From Syntrophomonadaceae bacterium (GTDB lineage Bacteria > Bacillota > DSM-12270 > Thermacetogeniales > Thermacetogeniaceae): DNA of 38,537 bases. This document shows positions 31,710-38,537 of this stretch, in pieces (position 1 is the stretch's first letter; every line of letters starts with the position of its first letter). Below the pieces are notes generated by a model that saw nothing but the letters and a program-made list of their open reading frames with translations, was not told the origin of the DNA and did no database searches. The stretch is taken from contig JAAYWP010000102.1 of the NCBI GenBank assembly GCA_012516535.1, forward strand, positions 1-38,537, written 5' to 3'. Made by a program: the position numbers and the translations under genes.

Positions 31710-33446
31710 ATGAAAAAAACAAAAATAATCTGCACAATTGGGCCATCGTGTGAGTCACCTGAATTAGTAAAAAAACTGATAGAAGCCGGGATGGATATTG
31801 CCCGGTTGAATTTTTCCCACGGCAGCCATATGGAACACAGCAGGCGAATAACAGTTCTCCGTCAGATAGCAGCTGAAATGGGTAAAACTTTGGGAATCAT
31901 GCTGGACACAAAGGGGCCTGAAATCCGTGTTGGAGTTTTCAAAGATGGAAAAGTAATCCTGCGGGAAGAAGAAAAGGTCATCCTGACCACAGAAGATGTT
32001 GTCGGTGACAGCAATCTGATACCTGTTTCCTATAATGGGTTGCCCCAGGCTCTGAAAGAGGGCAACACAGTACTGCTGGCAGACGGAGCTATCAAACTAA
32101 AAGTGATAGAAACAAAGGAAAAGGAGATAAGCTGTCTGGTAGTCAACGGCGGAATACTGAGCAACCGGAAAGGGGTAAATATCCCTGGCATATCTTTAGA
32201 TCTACCCTTTCTATCAGAAAAAGATATTGAAGATATCAACTTTGGGATCGAGCAGGGAGTAGATTTTATCGCTGCTTCATTTGTGCGGCGCCCCGAAGAT
32301 GCTCTCATGATCAGAAGAATGTTAGAGTCAAAAAATGCCAATATCGACATCATCGCCAAAATAGAGAATGCAGAAGGTGTTCAAAAAATTAATGACATTA
32401 TAAAAGTGGTGGACGGTGTAATGATCGCTCGGGGAGATCTCGGAGTGGAAATCCCTTGTGAGGAAGTACCGCTCATTCAAAAAAAGATCATCGCCAAATG
32501 CAATCAGGTTGGCAAACCGGTAATCACCGCTACTCAAATGCTGGAGTCTATGATCGACAATCCCCGTCCTACCAGAGCAGAAGCCAGCGATATAGCAAAT
32601 GCTATTATCGATGGTTCTGATGCTATCATGCTATCAGGAGAAACAGCTTCGGGAAAATACCCGGTGGAAGCGGTACAGTTCATGGCAAGTATAGCTAGGC
32701 GAGTAGAGGAGGCTCTTGACTGCGTCAGATGTTCACAAGGTTCTGCTTCTGCATCCTACACGGTAACTGATGCCATTGCCCATGCAACTTGCACAATAGC
32801 CGCGGATTTAAAAGCATCCGCGATCATCACAGCTACCAAATCTGGTTTTACATCCCGGATGGTATCCAAATACAGGCCAAAGGCCCCGATCATAGCAGCC
32901 TGCCCTGACGAAAACATTTGCAGAAAATTGGCTCTTGTCTGGGGAGTTCAACCAATCGTCGGTTGCACAAAAAACAGCACTGATGAAATAATTAAAGAAG
33001 CGATAGAGCGGAGCCTAGAAGTTGGCCTAATTAAAAATGGAGATCTGGTAGTTTTGACTGCAGGAATTCCTTACAAAACAAACCTGATAAAAGTATCGAG
33101 CATCGGAGAAGTGCTCGCTAGAGGAACAGGAATAGGCAGCAGTGTGGTTACAGGCAAAATACGAATTTGCCGAAGCCCTCAAGAAGCGAAAAAAAAGATA
33201 CAACCGGGAGATATCCTGGTAGTCCGCTCCACAGACCAGGATTATATTCCTTTTATAAAGAAAGCAGGAGCGATAATCGCAGAGGAAGGAGGTCTCACAT
33301 CCCATACAGCCATAACCAGCTTAAATTTAAAAATTCCGGCACTAGTGGGAGTAGATGGTGCCCAGAAGATCCTTGATGATAATAGCGATGCCACCATTGA
33401 CACCATGCGCGGCTTAATTTATAAGGGCATAATCACAGTTCGGTAA
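31710..33446 (+). CDS. pyk: Pyruvate kinase with C-terminal PEP-utiliser-type domain
   Basis: A 578-residue pyruvate kinase of the long Bacillus type. The barrel holds TKIICTIGPSCESPE, RLNFSHGSH, MLDTKGPEIRVG, IIAKIENAEG, ARGDLGVEIP and the signature PVITATQMLESMI; the extra C-terminal domain resembles the phosphohistidine domain of PEP synthases, with GGLTSHTAITSLNLKIPALVG. It makes ATP and pyruvate from PEP. Genes of this kind usually sit with phosphofructokinase; here it follows an M20 hydrolase and faces the enolase/glycerate kinase unit, so it probably ends the same catabolic branch. The ATG at 31710 has AAGGAG 7 nt upstream, preferred over the earlier in-frame start at 31677. Confidence 0.93.
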   Translation: MKKTKIICTIGPSCESPELVKKLIEAGMDIARLNFSHGSHMEHSRRITVLRQIAAEMGKTLGIMLDTKGPEIRVGVFKDGKVILREEEKVILTTEDVVGDSNLIPVSYNGLPQALKEGNTVLLADGAIKLKVIETKEKEISCLVVNGGILSNRKGVNIPGISLDLPFLSEKDIEDINFGIEQGVDFIAASFVRRPEDALMIRRMLESKNANIDIIAKIENAEGVQKINDIIKVVDGVMIARGDLGVEIPCEEVPLIQKKIIAKCNQVGKPVITATQMLESMIDNPRPTRAEASDIANAIIDGSDAIMLSGETASGKYPVEAVQFMASIARRVEEALDCVRCSQGSASASYTVTDAIAHATCTIAADLKASAIITATKSGFTSRMVSKYRPKAPIIAACPDENICRKLALVWGVQPIVGCTKNSTDEIIKEAIERSLEVGLIKNGDLVVLTAGIPYKTNLIKVSSIGEVLARGTGIGSSVVTGKIRICRSPQEAKKKIQPGDILVVRSTDQDYIPFIKKAGAIIAEEGGLTSHTAITSLNLKIPALVGVDGAQKILDDNSDATIDTMRGLIYKGIITVR

Positions 33447-33485
33447 ACAGTAACCTGACACTCCCCCGAAACAAACAAAACTATG

Positions 33486-34667
33486 TCAGCTGTTATACTT
33501 CTCCAACATAATTGCCAGATACAAATACATGGCATCATAAAAGTTTCGGGGGTCCAGCCCTGTCAGGCTCTTCACCCGGTCTAATCGATATGTCAGGGTG
33601 TTCCTGTGCACAAATAGTTTATTGGCAGCTCTGTTGACACTCAGATTGCAGTCAAAAAACATCTTGACTGTTTCCTTCAGATTATCATCAAGGACTCTAA
33701 TAGTCTTTGCTATCAATTCACTAATATTTGTAGGAAGATACTCTAGTATAATATTAATTCCTATATCATCCCAGTAATAAATGCCGGGGGTTTCCACTAT
33801 TTTATTGGTAATCTTCAGGACCAAACATGCTTCCCGATAGCTCTTAGAGTACTCCTCTAAATTATTTGCTTTATTGCCTATACCTATGGAAACAGTCATC
33901 TTAAACAACTTATCCAGCATGTCAGACAGTTTTCTGGCAACACTATCTAGCCGTTCTTTCAATTGTCCATCTTTTAAATCATTAGGTACAACGTATAGAA
34001 TAGCAAAGCGCTCACGGCCAACTCTGGTTATCATACTTGTCTCTTCTTGAATCCGCCTTAGCTTTCTCTGAACGTTAGATGTCATGCTCTCCAGTTTCAG
34101 TTCTCTCCCAGCTTTGCTGCGTACCCATTCTTGTAGCGAAACCCCGCCAATCTTAAGGATATCTATAACCATAGCCACCCGGGGCACTTCAATATCAAAC
34201 CCCAGGGTTCTAGCTCTAAATCTGAATAAATCCATATCCTGCCCATAGCGACCCTTTAACAGGTCATGAATAAATCGGTCTCGAGCCCCTGTCTCCACCT
34301 GCAACTGTTGCTTAAGAAAGGAATCCTGCAACATAAGTTCAACTGTGTTTTTCAACAGCTTAGCATAGACTCGGACCTCTTCCGGATCACCTGTGATCCC
34401 CACAACTCCAATTATTTTACCTCCGAATGTGATGGGAAGACTAATACCAGGCAAAACTCCATCTATTTTTGAACTCTGGTCTTTGTCAATTTCAATAGTT
34501 TTGCCGGTTTTAATCACCTCAACAGAGGGTTCATGAAAGGTATTGATCCTAGATGAATCCCCACTAGCAAGAATAATCCCATTCTCATCCACAATATTGA
34601 TGTTTTTTTCGATAATCTCCATGCTGCTGTTGACTATATTCTGAGCTAGATCTGAAGAGAGCTTCAT
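33486..34667 (-). CDS. CdaR/PucR-family transcriptional regulator
   Basis: A 393-residue regulator. Residues 1-130 form a putative sugar-diacid-recognition domain (SSDLAQNIVNSSMEIIEKNINIVDENG, LPITFGGKIIGVVGITG), the middle resembles the degenerate GGDEF-like domain of CdaR, and the C-terminus is a PucR-type helix-turn-helix (NLSVNRAANKLFVHRNTLTYRLDRVKSLTG). E. coli CdaR responds to glycerate, glucarate and galactarate and activates glycerate kinase genes; PucR of Bacillus senses allantoin. Either sense would fit the adjacent island, so it is the best candidate regulator. The ATG at 34667 has GGGGGG 5 nt upstream. It is read convergently with pyruvate kinase, 39 bp apart, and follows corrinoid gene 2 by 84 bp. 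Confidence 0.88.
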   Translation of the reverse strand: MKLSSDLAQNIVNSSMEIIEKNINIVDENGIILASGDSSRINTFHEPSVEVIKTGKTIEIDKDQSSKIDGVLPGISLPITFGGKIIGVVGITGDPEEVRVYAKLLKNTVELMLQDSFLKQQLQVETGARDRFIHDLLKGRYGQDMDLFRFRARTLGFDIEVPRVAMVIDILKIGGVSLQEWVRSKAGRELKLESMTSNVQRKLRRIQEETSMITRVGRERFAILYVVPNDLKDGQLKERLDSVARKLSDMLDKLFKMTVSIGIGNKANNLEEYSKSYREACLVLKITNKIVETPGIYYWDDIGINIILEYLPTNISELIAKTIRVLDDNLKETVKMFFDCNLSVNRAANKLFVHRNTLTYRLDRVKSLTGLDPRNFYDAMYLYLAIMLEKYNS

Positions 34668-34751
34668 CAGTACCCCCCTAAATACCATTTTATAATATAT
34701 TATTGCAGCACTAGTGCTTAGACAATTCTAACTGCAACACAATCCTGCTTA

Positions 34752-35387
34752 TCAATCACTCACTGCCATCCACCGGCGACACAGATTTACTGCTGCATTA
34801 GCATCTCTACCATAAGCATCAGCACCCACATACTTTGCCACCCGTTCATCGGTAGGACTGCCGCCGATCATGACCTTTATTTGATCTCTGAGGCCTGTAT
34901 TGGTAAATGCTTCGATAGTGTTTTTCATAGGTTCAAAAGATAGGGTCAGCAACCCACAGAGTCCGACCACTTGCGGCCTGAATTCCTTAACCTTTTCGAC
35001 AAAAAGCTCTGGAGAAACATCAACCCCGATATCCAGCACCTCAAAGCCATTGACTTCCAGCATAAAAGCAACTATTTTCTTGCCAATATCGTGAATATCC
35101 CCTTCAACTGTCCCGATCAGTACTTTACCACACTTCTTTTCTTTTTTACCTACAGGAATATATCTTTTGATCAGCTCAGATACACTCTGCATAATTTCCC
35201 CGGACATCAAGAGATCAGGAATAAAGGACTTACCATCCTCGAAACGCTTGCCCACGATCTCGACACCTTTTCTGCATGTCTCGAGAACAGCCATGGGATC
35301 TTCGCCACTATTCAACATTTTTTTGGCTAGTGCGAGCGCTTCTTCTCCTTCTAAGGCCGCTATCAATTCTTGTAATCTCCCCAGCAT
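34752..35387 (-). CDS. Corrinoid (B12-binding) methyl-carrier protein 2
   Basis: A 211-residue paralogue of the corrinoid protein at 21559-22191, with the same two-domain layout and the same motif GDIHDIGKKI (His99), VLDIGVDVSPE, VGLCGLLTLSFEPM and IMIGGSPTDERV. By eye roughly two thirds of residues are identical, including most of the cap domain, so a recent duplication is likely. No methyltransferase gene is next to it; it sits directly upstream of the CdaR-type regulator. It may serve the same methyltransferases, a second substrate enzyme elsewhere, or a regulatory role. The ATG at 35387 is preferred over 35393 because AAGGAGG is 8 nt upstream. Confidence 0.92.
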   Translation of the reverse strand: MLGRLQELIAALEGEEALALAKKMLNSGEDPMAVLETCRKGVEIVGKRFEDGKSFIPDLLMSGEIMQSVSELIKRYIPVGKKEKKCGKVLIGTVEGDIHDIGKKIVAFMLEVNGFEVLDIGVDVSPELFVEKVKEFRPQVVGLCGLLTLSFEPMKNTIEAFTNTGLRDQIKVMIGGSPTDERVAKYVGADAYGRDANAAVNLCRRWMAVSD

Positions 35388-35612
35388 GATCATCGCCTCC
35401 TTGCTTTCATCAGAGAGAACCTCATGCTGCTTTTTGACAAGAGTATCGTATTTTCTGTTTGCAATCAGTCATAGGGACTATCCCCTCTCTACCATAACAG
35501 GTTGTCCACTGCAATATGGATCATTATTCTTCAAAAAATGCTTTTATCCCTTTATTAAGGATAAAGAAAAAACCTCTTAATCTGTATATTAACCATGCAG
35601 GGTGGTACTGTT

Positions 35613-35651
35613 AAAAAAAACCGGTTGGAGTTTTCTTCTCAACCCAACCGG
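35613..35651 (-). terminator. Terminator of the CofE-like gene
   Basis: Eight-base-pair stem CCGGTTGG/CCAACCGG with a 15-nt loop and eight U residues on the minus strand, starting 21 bp after the stop. The rest of the 35388-35612 gap shows no gene; it should hold the promoter of corrinoid gene 2. Confidence 0.88.
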
Positions 35652-35671
35652 CTGAAAGCAATCTAACTTAA

Positions 35672-37228
35672 TTATTTGCTCAACTTAAATCCCCTGACCA
35701 GCACAATTGGTGTACCGGCATCAGCAGAACCTGCAACCAGGTCTGCCAGTGTCCCGATGATGCTGGTTGTACTGCGGGGTGTTGTCCCTAAATCTTCTGT
35801 AGTATTCTCATTCTGATTCTTCTCTAATAGCGCTGTGATCTCTTCCTTGGAATATCCCTGTCTGTAAAGGGTGTCAACTACCAGTTTCAATTTGGTGCCG
35901 CCGCGCAGGCCTGCACATTTAAGACCACTGCTAACTCCAATAGCAGGATGGGGATCAGCCAGTTCGTAAATCCCTGTATCAGGGTCCTTGTAAGCGCCAT
36001 CTCCGAAGATAAGCACCTCTACATCCTTACCGCTCACTTCATAAATCTTATCCTTAATTCTTTCCGCAGTGCCATCGGGATCTTCAGGCAGCAGCTTCAA
36101 AACCCCTCCCTTAAAATCTGAAACATTGGAGCCGATCACTCCCCAGGGTGCAGGCCCTATATCCTGAAGTGTGATCACCGGAACCATTGCCCCAAAGGAG
36201 AGGAACTCCTCTTTTAGCTTTTCCCGCTCATGAACAGCACCGATACAAACACCGTCTATATAGCCCATATCATAGATTTTAAAAGGGTTATTGGTATAGA
36301 TTATCTCTCCACGAGCCCCTGCTTCTTCAATTGTGCTGACATATAAATCCTGATAATCCACCTTAGTAATAGGGTGAGTAAAGCTGTTGTTTCCCCGTTC
36401 ATTGGAGAAAATCACATCAGATTCATAATAGCTGTCAAGCTGCTCAGAAAAATCAAATGTCTCAGGCTCTACTTCAGTTTGCTCTAGATATTCATTGGCA
36501 TCTACTATGGTTAGATTATGGTGTTCAAGGCTTACAGCAATAGCTAAAGCCTTCTCAGCCTCAGGAACATCCCGCTGGATACCAACCGCTTTTCTAGCTG
36601 CTTTTTTTAGGTCGGAAAAGGTGACTTCTACAACCGCGGTTCTCCCATCAGGCATCTTCACAGTGAGGTCAGCAATCCCTTTGCCTGTAATTTTGCGAAT
36701 GCTGATAATGTGATAACCGATCTCCTGCAGTTTCAAGGCGGCGATAATCTCCCTGATCAAAACATTGAGCATCGGTGTGTTTCCCCTGGCCTCTCGCAGG
36801 CTCTGCAGTGTCTTCTTCAGTTTCAGACGTATAATAGCAAATTCCTCATTGATTACCTCATTGCCGACCTCATCAAAGGGAATAGGGAATTGAACGATCA
36901 CCTTCCCCCCCCTGGTTGCCATGGCAATTGATTTCAATATCAAGGCAAATCGATTGCGGCTGGCTATAGGACTGATCATGGCAACAGTGCTGCCAGCTTT
37001 CAGGTTCAACTTCTGCCGCACATCCTCAGCCAGTTCAGAACAGCTGACATAACGGTTTTGTGACCTGGCGACCACAGCCTCAGTGATGCAGATGATATCC
37101 CCATCAACTGCCATATCTTTAACAGCATCAGCAGTAATAGAAGCAATATCATCATTGGGTACAATCAATCCGATCTTCAAACCTATCGCTGCTACACCAG
37201 TGTTTTTCGGCAGTACAAAGTTATCCAT
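35672..37228 (-). CDS. CofE-like (F420-0:glutamate ligase family) protein with inserted segment
   Basis: A 518-residue protein related to coenzyme F420-0:L-glutamate ligase. The N-terminal part (IGLIVPNDDIASITADAV, VDGDIICITEAVVARSQ, ISPIASRNRFALILKSIA, FDEVGNEV) and the C-terminal part (HPITKVDYQDLY, GSNVSDFKGGVLKLLPED, IFGDGAYKDPDTGIYELADP) follow the CofE-like proteins common in Bacillota. Between them, about residues 126-255 look like an extra segment that includes GKGIADLTVKMPDGRTAVVEV. The real substrate is unknown; such proteins occur in organisms without F420. The ATG at 37228 is favoured by AAAGGA 8 nt upstream; earlier starts lie on the ribosome site. It has its own terminator and lies 186 bp after the DUF4198-like gene. 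Confidence 0.72.
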   Translation of the reverse strand: MDNFVLPKNTGVAAIGLKIGLIVPNDDIASITADAVKDMAVDGDIICITEAVVARSQNRYVSCSELAEDVRQKLNLKAGSTVAMISPIASRNRFALILKSIAMATRGGKVIVQFPIPFDEVGNEVINEEFAIIRLKLKKTLQSLREARGNTPMLNVLIREIIAALKLQEIGYHIISIRKITGKGIADLTVKMPDGRTAVVEVTFSDLKKAARKAVGIQRDVPEAEKALAIAVSLEHHNLTIVDANEYLEQTEVEPETFDFSEQLDSYYESDVIFSNERGNNSFTHPITKVDYQDLYVSTIEEAGARGEIIYTNNPFKIYDMGYIDGVCIGAVHEREKLKEEFLSFGAMVPVITLQDIGPAPWGVIGSNVSDFKGGVLKLLPEDPDGTAERIKDKIYEVSGKDVEVLIFGDGAYKDPDTGIYELADPHPAIGVSSGLKCAGLRGGTKLKLVVDTLYRQGYSKEEITALLEKNQNENTTEDLGTTPRSTTSIIGTLADLVAGSADAGTPIVLVRGFKLSK

Positions 37229-37414
37229 TGGCTCCATCCTTTCTTGGATGACCACTGTCCTCATTAGGATGCCACAAAGGCAACATCCTCTGGTCAACCG
37301 ATTTTAATTATAATAGCCAGCCAACCTCATTACAAGACATCATTTTACTGGGCACTCCTGGCAATCTTCAAATCCAGCAACCATTTAAAGTGCAAACTCA
37401 AGCTAGCTAACAAA

Positions 37415-38161
37415 CTACTTGGTCACCAGTATAAACAATGTAGTTGCAAAAGTTCTGCGGTCGTAGTACCCCTCTTTAACATCATCATTATCTATATATC
37501 TAGTCAGTGCCAGATAATAACCTGGTTTATCAAAGGTAAAGGCAACCTTTCCTTCACTATCCGAATCTTTCAGTTGGGGTTCATCCGCTTGTGTCATGCC
37601 ATTGATCAGGGCTACCTGTGTGTCCGCTGCCGGTGATCCATCAATTCTAACCTGAATCTCGATGGTATCCCCTGCCTTCCAATGTTTCCAATATAAAGGC
37701 TGTAGCTCCAAAATACCCCCCACAGGCTGCACATCCCCTTCCAGCTCGTGCCCTATAGGTATCACAGCACTGGCATACTGAGTATAAGCAATAGACTCCA
37801 GAGGAAACTCACAGTCTTTTTTGGGTACACTCAAATATTTGCCATCAACAGTCACAGTTGTAATACCCTCTGCCTCCACCACCGGCCTGTAGAAACCAGC
37901 TTGATCAGGGGTAAATGTGATCTTATAAGCTGTCTCCGTATCCTCTGGACCATCTAAATCCAGTTCACTTTTCTCACCATTGGGAGCAATAAGGAAGGCT
38001 TTCAGTATCTCTTTTCGGCACAAGCCATCAACCTTCATGTTATGTCCCCATTTGTAGAGTACTTCTACTGGTGAATCGTGATGCCCATGTGTTGCTCTGA
38101 ATTCCAACCATCCCTCATGCCCCTGGACCACCAGATTGGTGGTGTCACGATACTTTTGCAT
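37415..38161 (-). CDS. DUF4198-like beta-sandwich protein
   Basis: A 248-residue protein with a repeated beta-strand pattern. The N-terminal half (TFTPDQAGFYRPVVEAEGIT) and C-terminal half (AGDTIEIQVRIDGSPAADTQVALING, EGKVAFTFDKPGYYLALTRY) look like DUF4198, a domain found with nickel/cobalt and other metal uptake proteins. There is a His-rich start (THGHHDSPVEVLYKWGHNM) that could bind metal. Unlike most DUF4198 proteins it has no signal peptide, so it is predicted to be cytoplasmic. The ATG at 38161 has GGAGG 7 nt upstream. The function is unknown, and the family call is a pattern judgement. Confidence 0.62.
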   Translation of the reverse strand: MQKYRDTTNLVVQGHEGWLEFRATHGHHDSPVEVLYKWGHNMKVDGLCRKEILKAFLIAPNGEKSELDLDGPEDTETAYKITFTPDQAGFYRPVVEAEGITTVTVDGKYLSVPKKDCEFPLESIAYTQYASAVIPIGHELEGDVQPVGGILELQPLYWKHWKAGDTIEIQVRIDGSPAADTQVALINGMTQADEPQLKDSDSEGKVAFTFDKPGYYLALTRYIDNDDVKEGYYDRRTFATTLFILVTK

Positions 38162-38537
38162 AATGTATCCTCCTATCATTTTATAATTTCCTAAAAATAT
38201 ACTCTTTCTTTTAGCTCGCTTTTATTATAAAAAAACCACTAAGGCTTCCTTAATCCATCAAGGCAAAAAAGCCTCCGTGGCTTGATTTCAAAATTATTAA
38301 TCTATTACATAAGTAAAACACTGTTGTTCTCCGTGAACAGTTCCCAGGTTATCCATAACCTAGGCTATAATTTCCATAACACATCTATTTTTCGACATTT
38401 AATAAGCTAAATCCTTTTTTTGACTAGAAAAATCCCGGCTGTTCCGCCGGGAAGTGACAATGGGTTTATATTTCACCCGGGTGCCCTATGAAGCAACCGG
38501 ATTAAATATCATATTTCAACATAGGTCATCTTCTCCC
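38162..38537 (-). other. Right-edge intergenic region
   Basis: No gene could be supported here. A TATAAT box near 38224-38229 (minus) may serve the DUF4198-like gene, with a poor -35. A short hairpin AAGCC/GGCTT with six U residues lies at 38265-38283. The last 80 bp may hold the 3' end of a minus-strand gene that starts outside the window, but no frame is convincing. Confidence 0.4.
38428..38452 (-). terminator. Terminator of a gene to the right of the window
   Basis: Perfect 7-bp stem TCCCGGC/GCCGGGA with a 6-nt loop, followed by TTTTT on the minus strand. Confidence 0.8.

Noticed and set aside
35599-35612. T-box-like word AGGGTGGTACTGTT on the plus strand
   Set aside because: It lacks the CCGCG end and Stem I, and no plus-strand gene lies downstream.

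Overview
The window reads as a chromosomal segment of an anaerobic, endospore-forming member of the Bacillota (Clostridia-like). Spore germination genes (sleB-ypeB), a phenylalanine-type T-box leader, strong intrinsic terminators, AGGAGG ribosome sites and TTG/GTG starts all fit. An MtrH/AcsE-type methyltransferase with corrinoid proteins, FdhD, FmdE and a NiFe-hydrogenase-like pair suggest a strictly anaerobic, one-carbon (acetogenic or syntrophic) metabolism. No rRNA, tRNA, CRISPR array, transposase or phage gene was seen.

Layout. 1-1187 (minus): ypeB (cut by the window edge) and sleB. 1406-6505 (plus): UbiA-type prenyltransferase, U32 peptidase-family protein, class III aminotransferase, endonuclease IV. 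6570-9156: amidohydrolase and fdhD (plus), meeting fmdE (minus), which has a structured leader. 9433-12060 (plus): hydrogenase-like small and large subunits and a TusA-like small protein, bracketed by a 16-bp exact direct repeat. 12072-15247 (minus): zur-znuA-znuC-znuB with a palindromic operator over the zur promoter. 15325-17637 (minus): aroF-pheA behind a T-box leader that has one specifier stem but two antiterminator/terminator modules.

17801-35387 is the most interesting part: a catabolic island in three arms. One minus-strand unit encodes a TTG-started PreA-type dihydropyrimidine dehydrogenase, hydantoinase, corrinoid protein, UroD-type methyltransferase, methyl-THF:corrinoid methyltransferase and NCS1 transporter. 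A second minus-strand unit encodes a YgeW-like carbamoyltransferase, a divergent enolase, carbamate kinase and glycerate 2-kinase. A divergent plus-strand unit encodes an M20 (YgeY-like) hydrolase and pyruvate kinase. A CdaR-type regulator and a second corrinoid protein lie at the far end. My inference is import of a (methylated) cyclic ureide or pyrimidine, demethylation into the folate pool, reduction and ring opening, ATP recovery through carbamoyl phosphate, and exit of the three-carbon backbone through glycerate, 2-phosphoglycerate, PEP and pyruvate. The set resembles the enterobacterial ygeW-ygeX-ygeY-hyuA-yqeA ureide cluster, but the diaminopropionate ammonia-lyase (ygeX) is absent and a glycerate/enolase/pyruvate kinase branch plus a demethylase are present. 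The substrate cannot be read from sequence.

35672-38161 (minus): a CofE-like ligase with an inserted segment and a DUF4198-like protein. The right edge holds terminators of a gene lying outside the window. A recurring oddity at 7750-12060 is the loss of signature cysteines in neighbouring redox/sulfur-type proteins (FdhD, hydrogenase small subunit, TusA-like).
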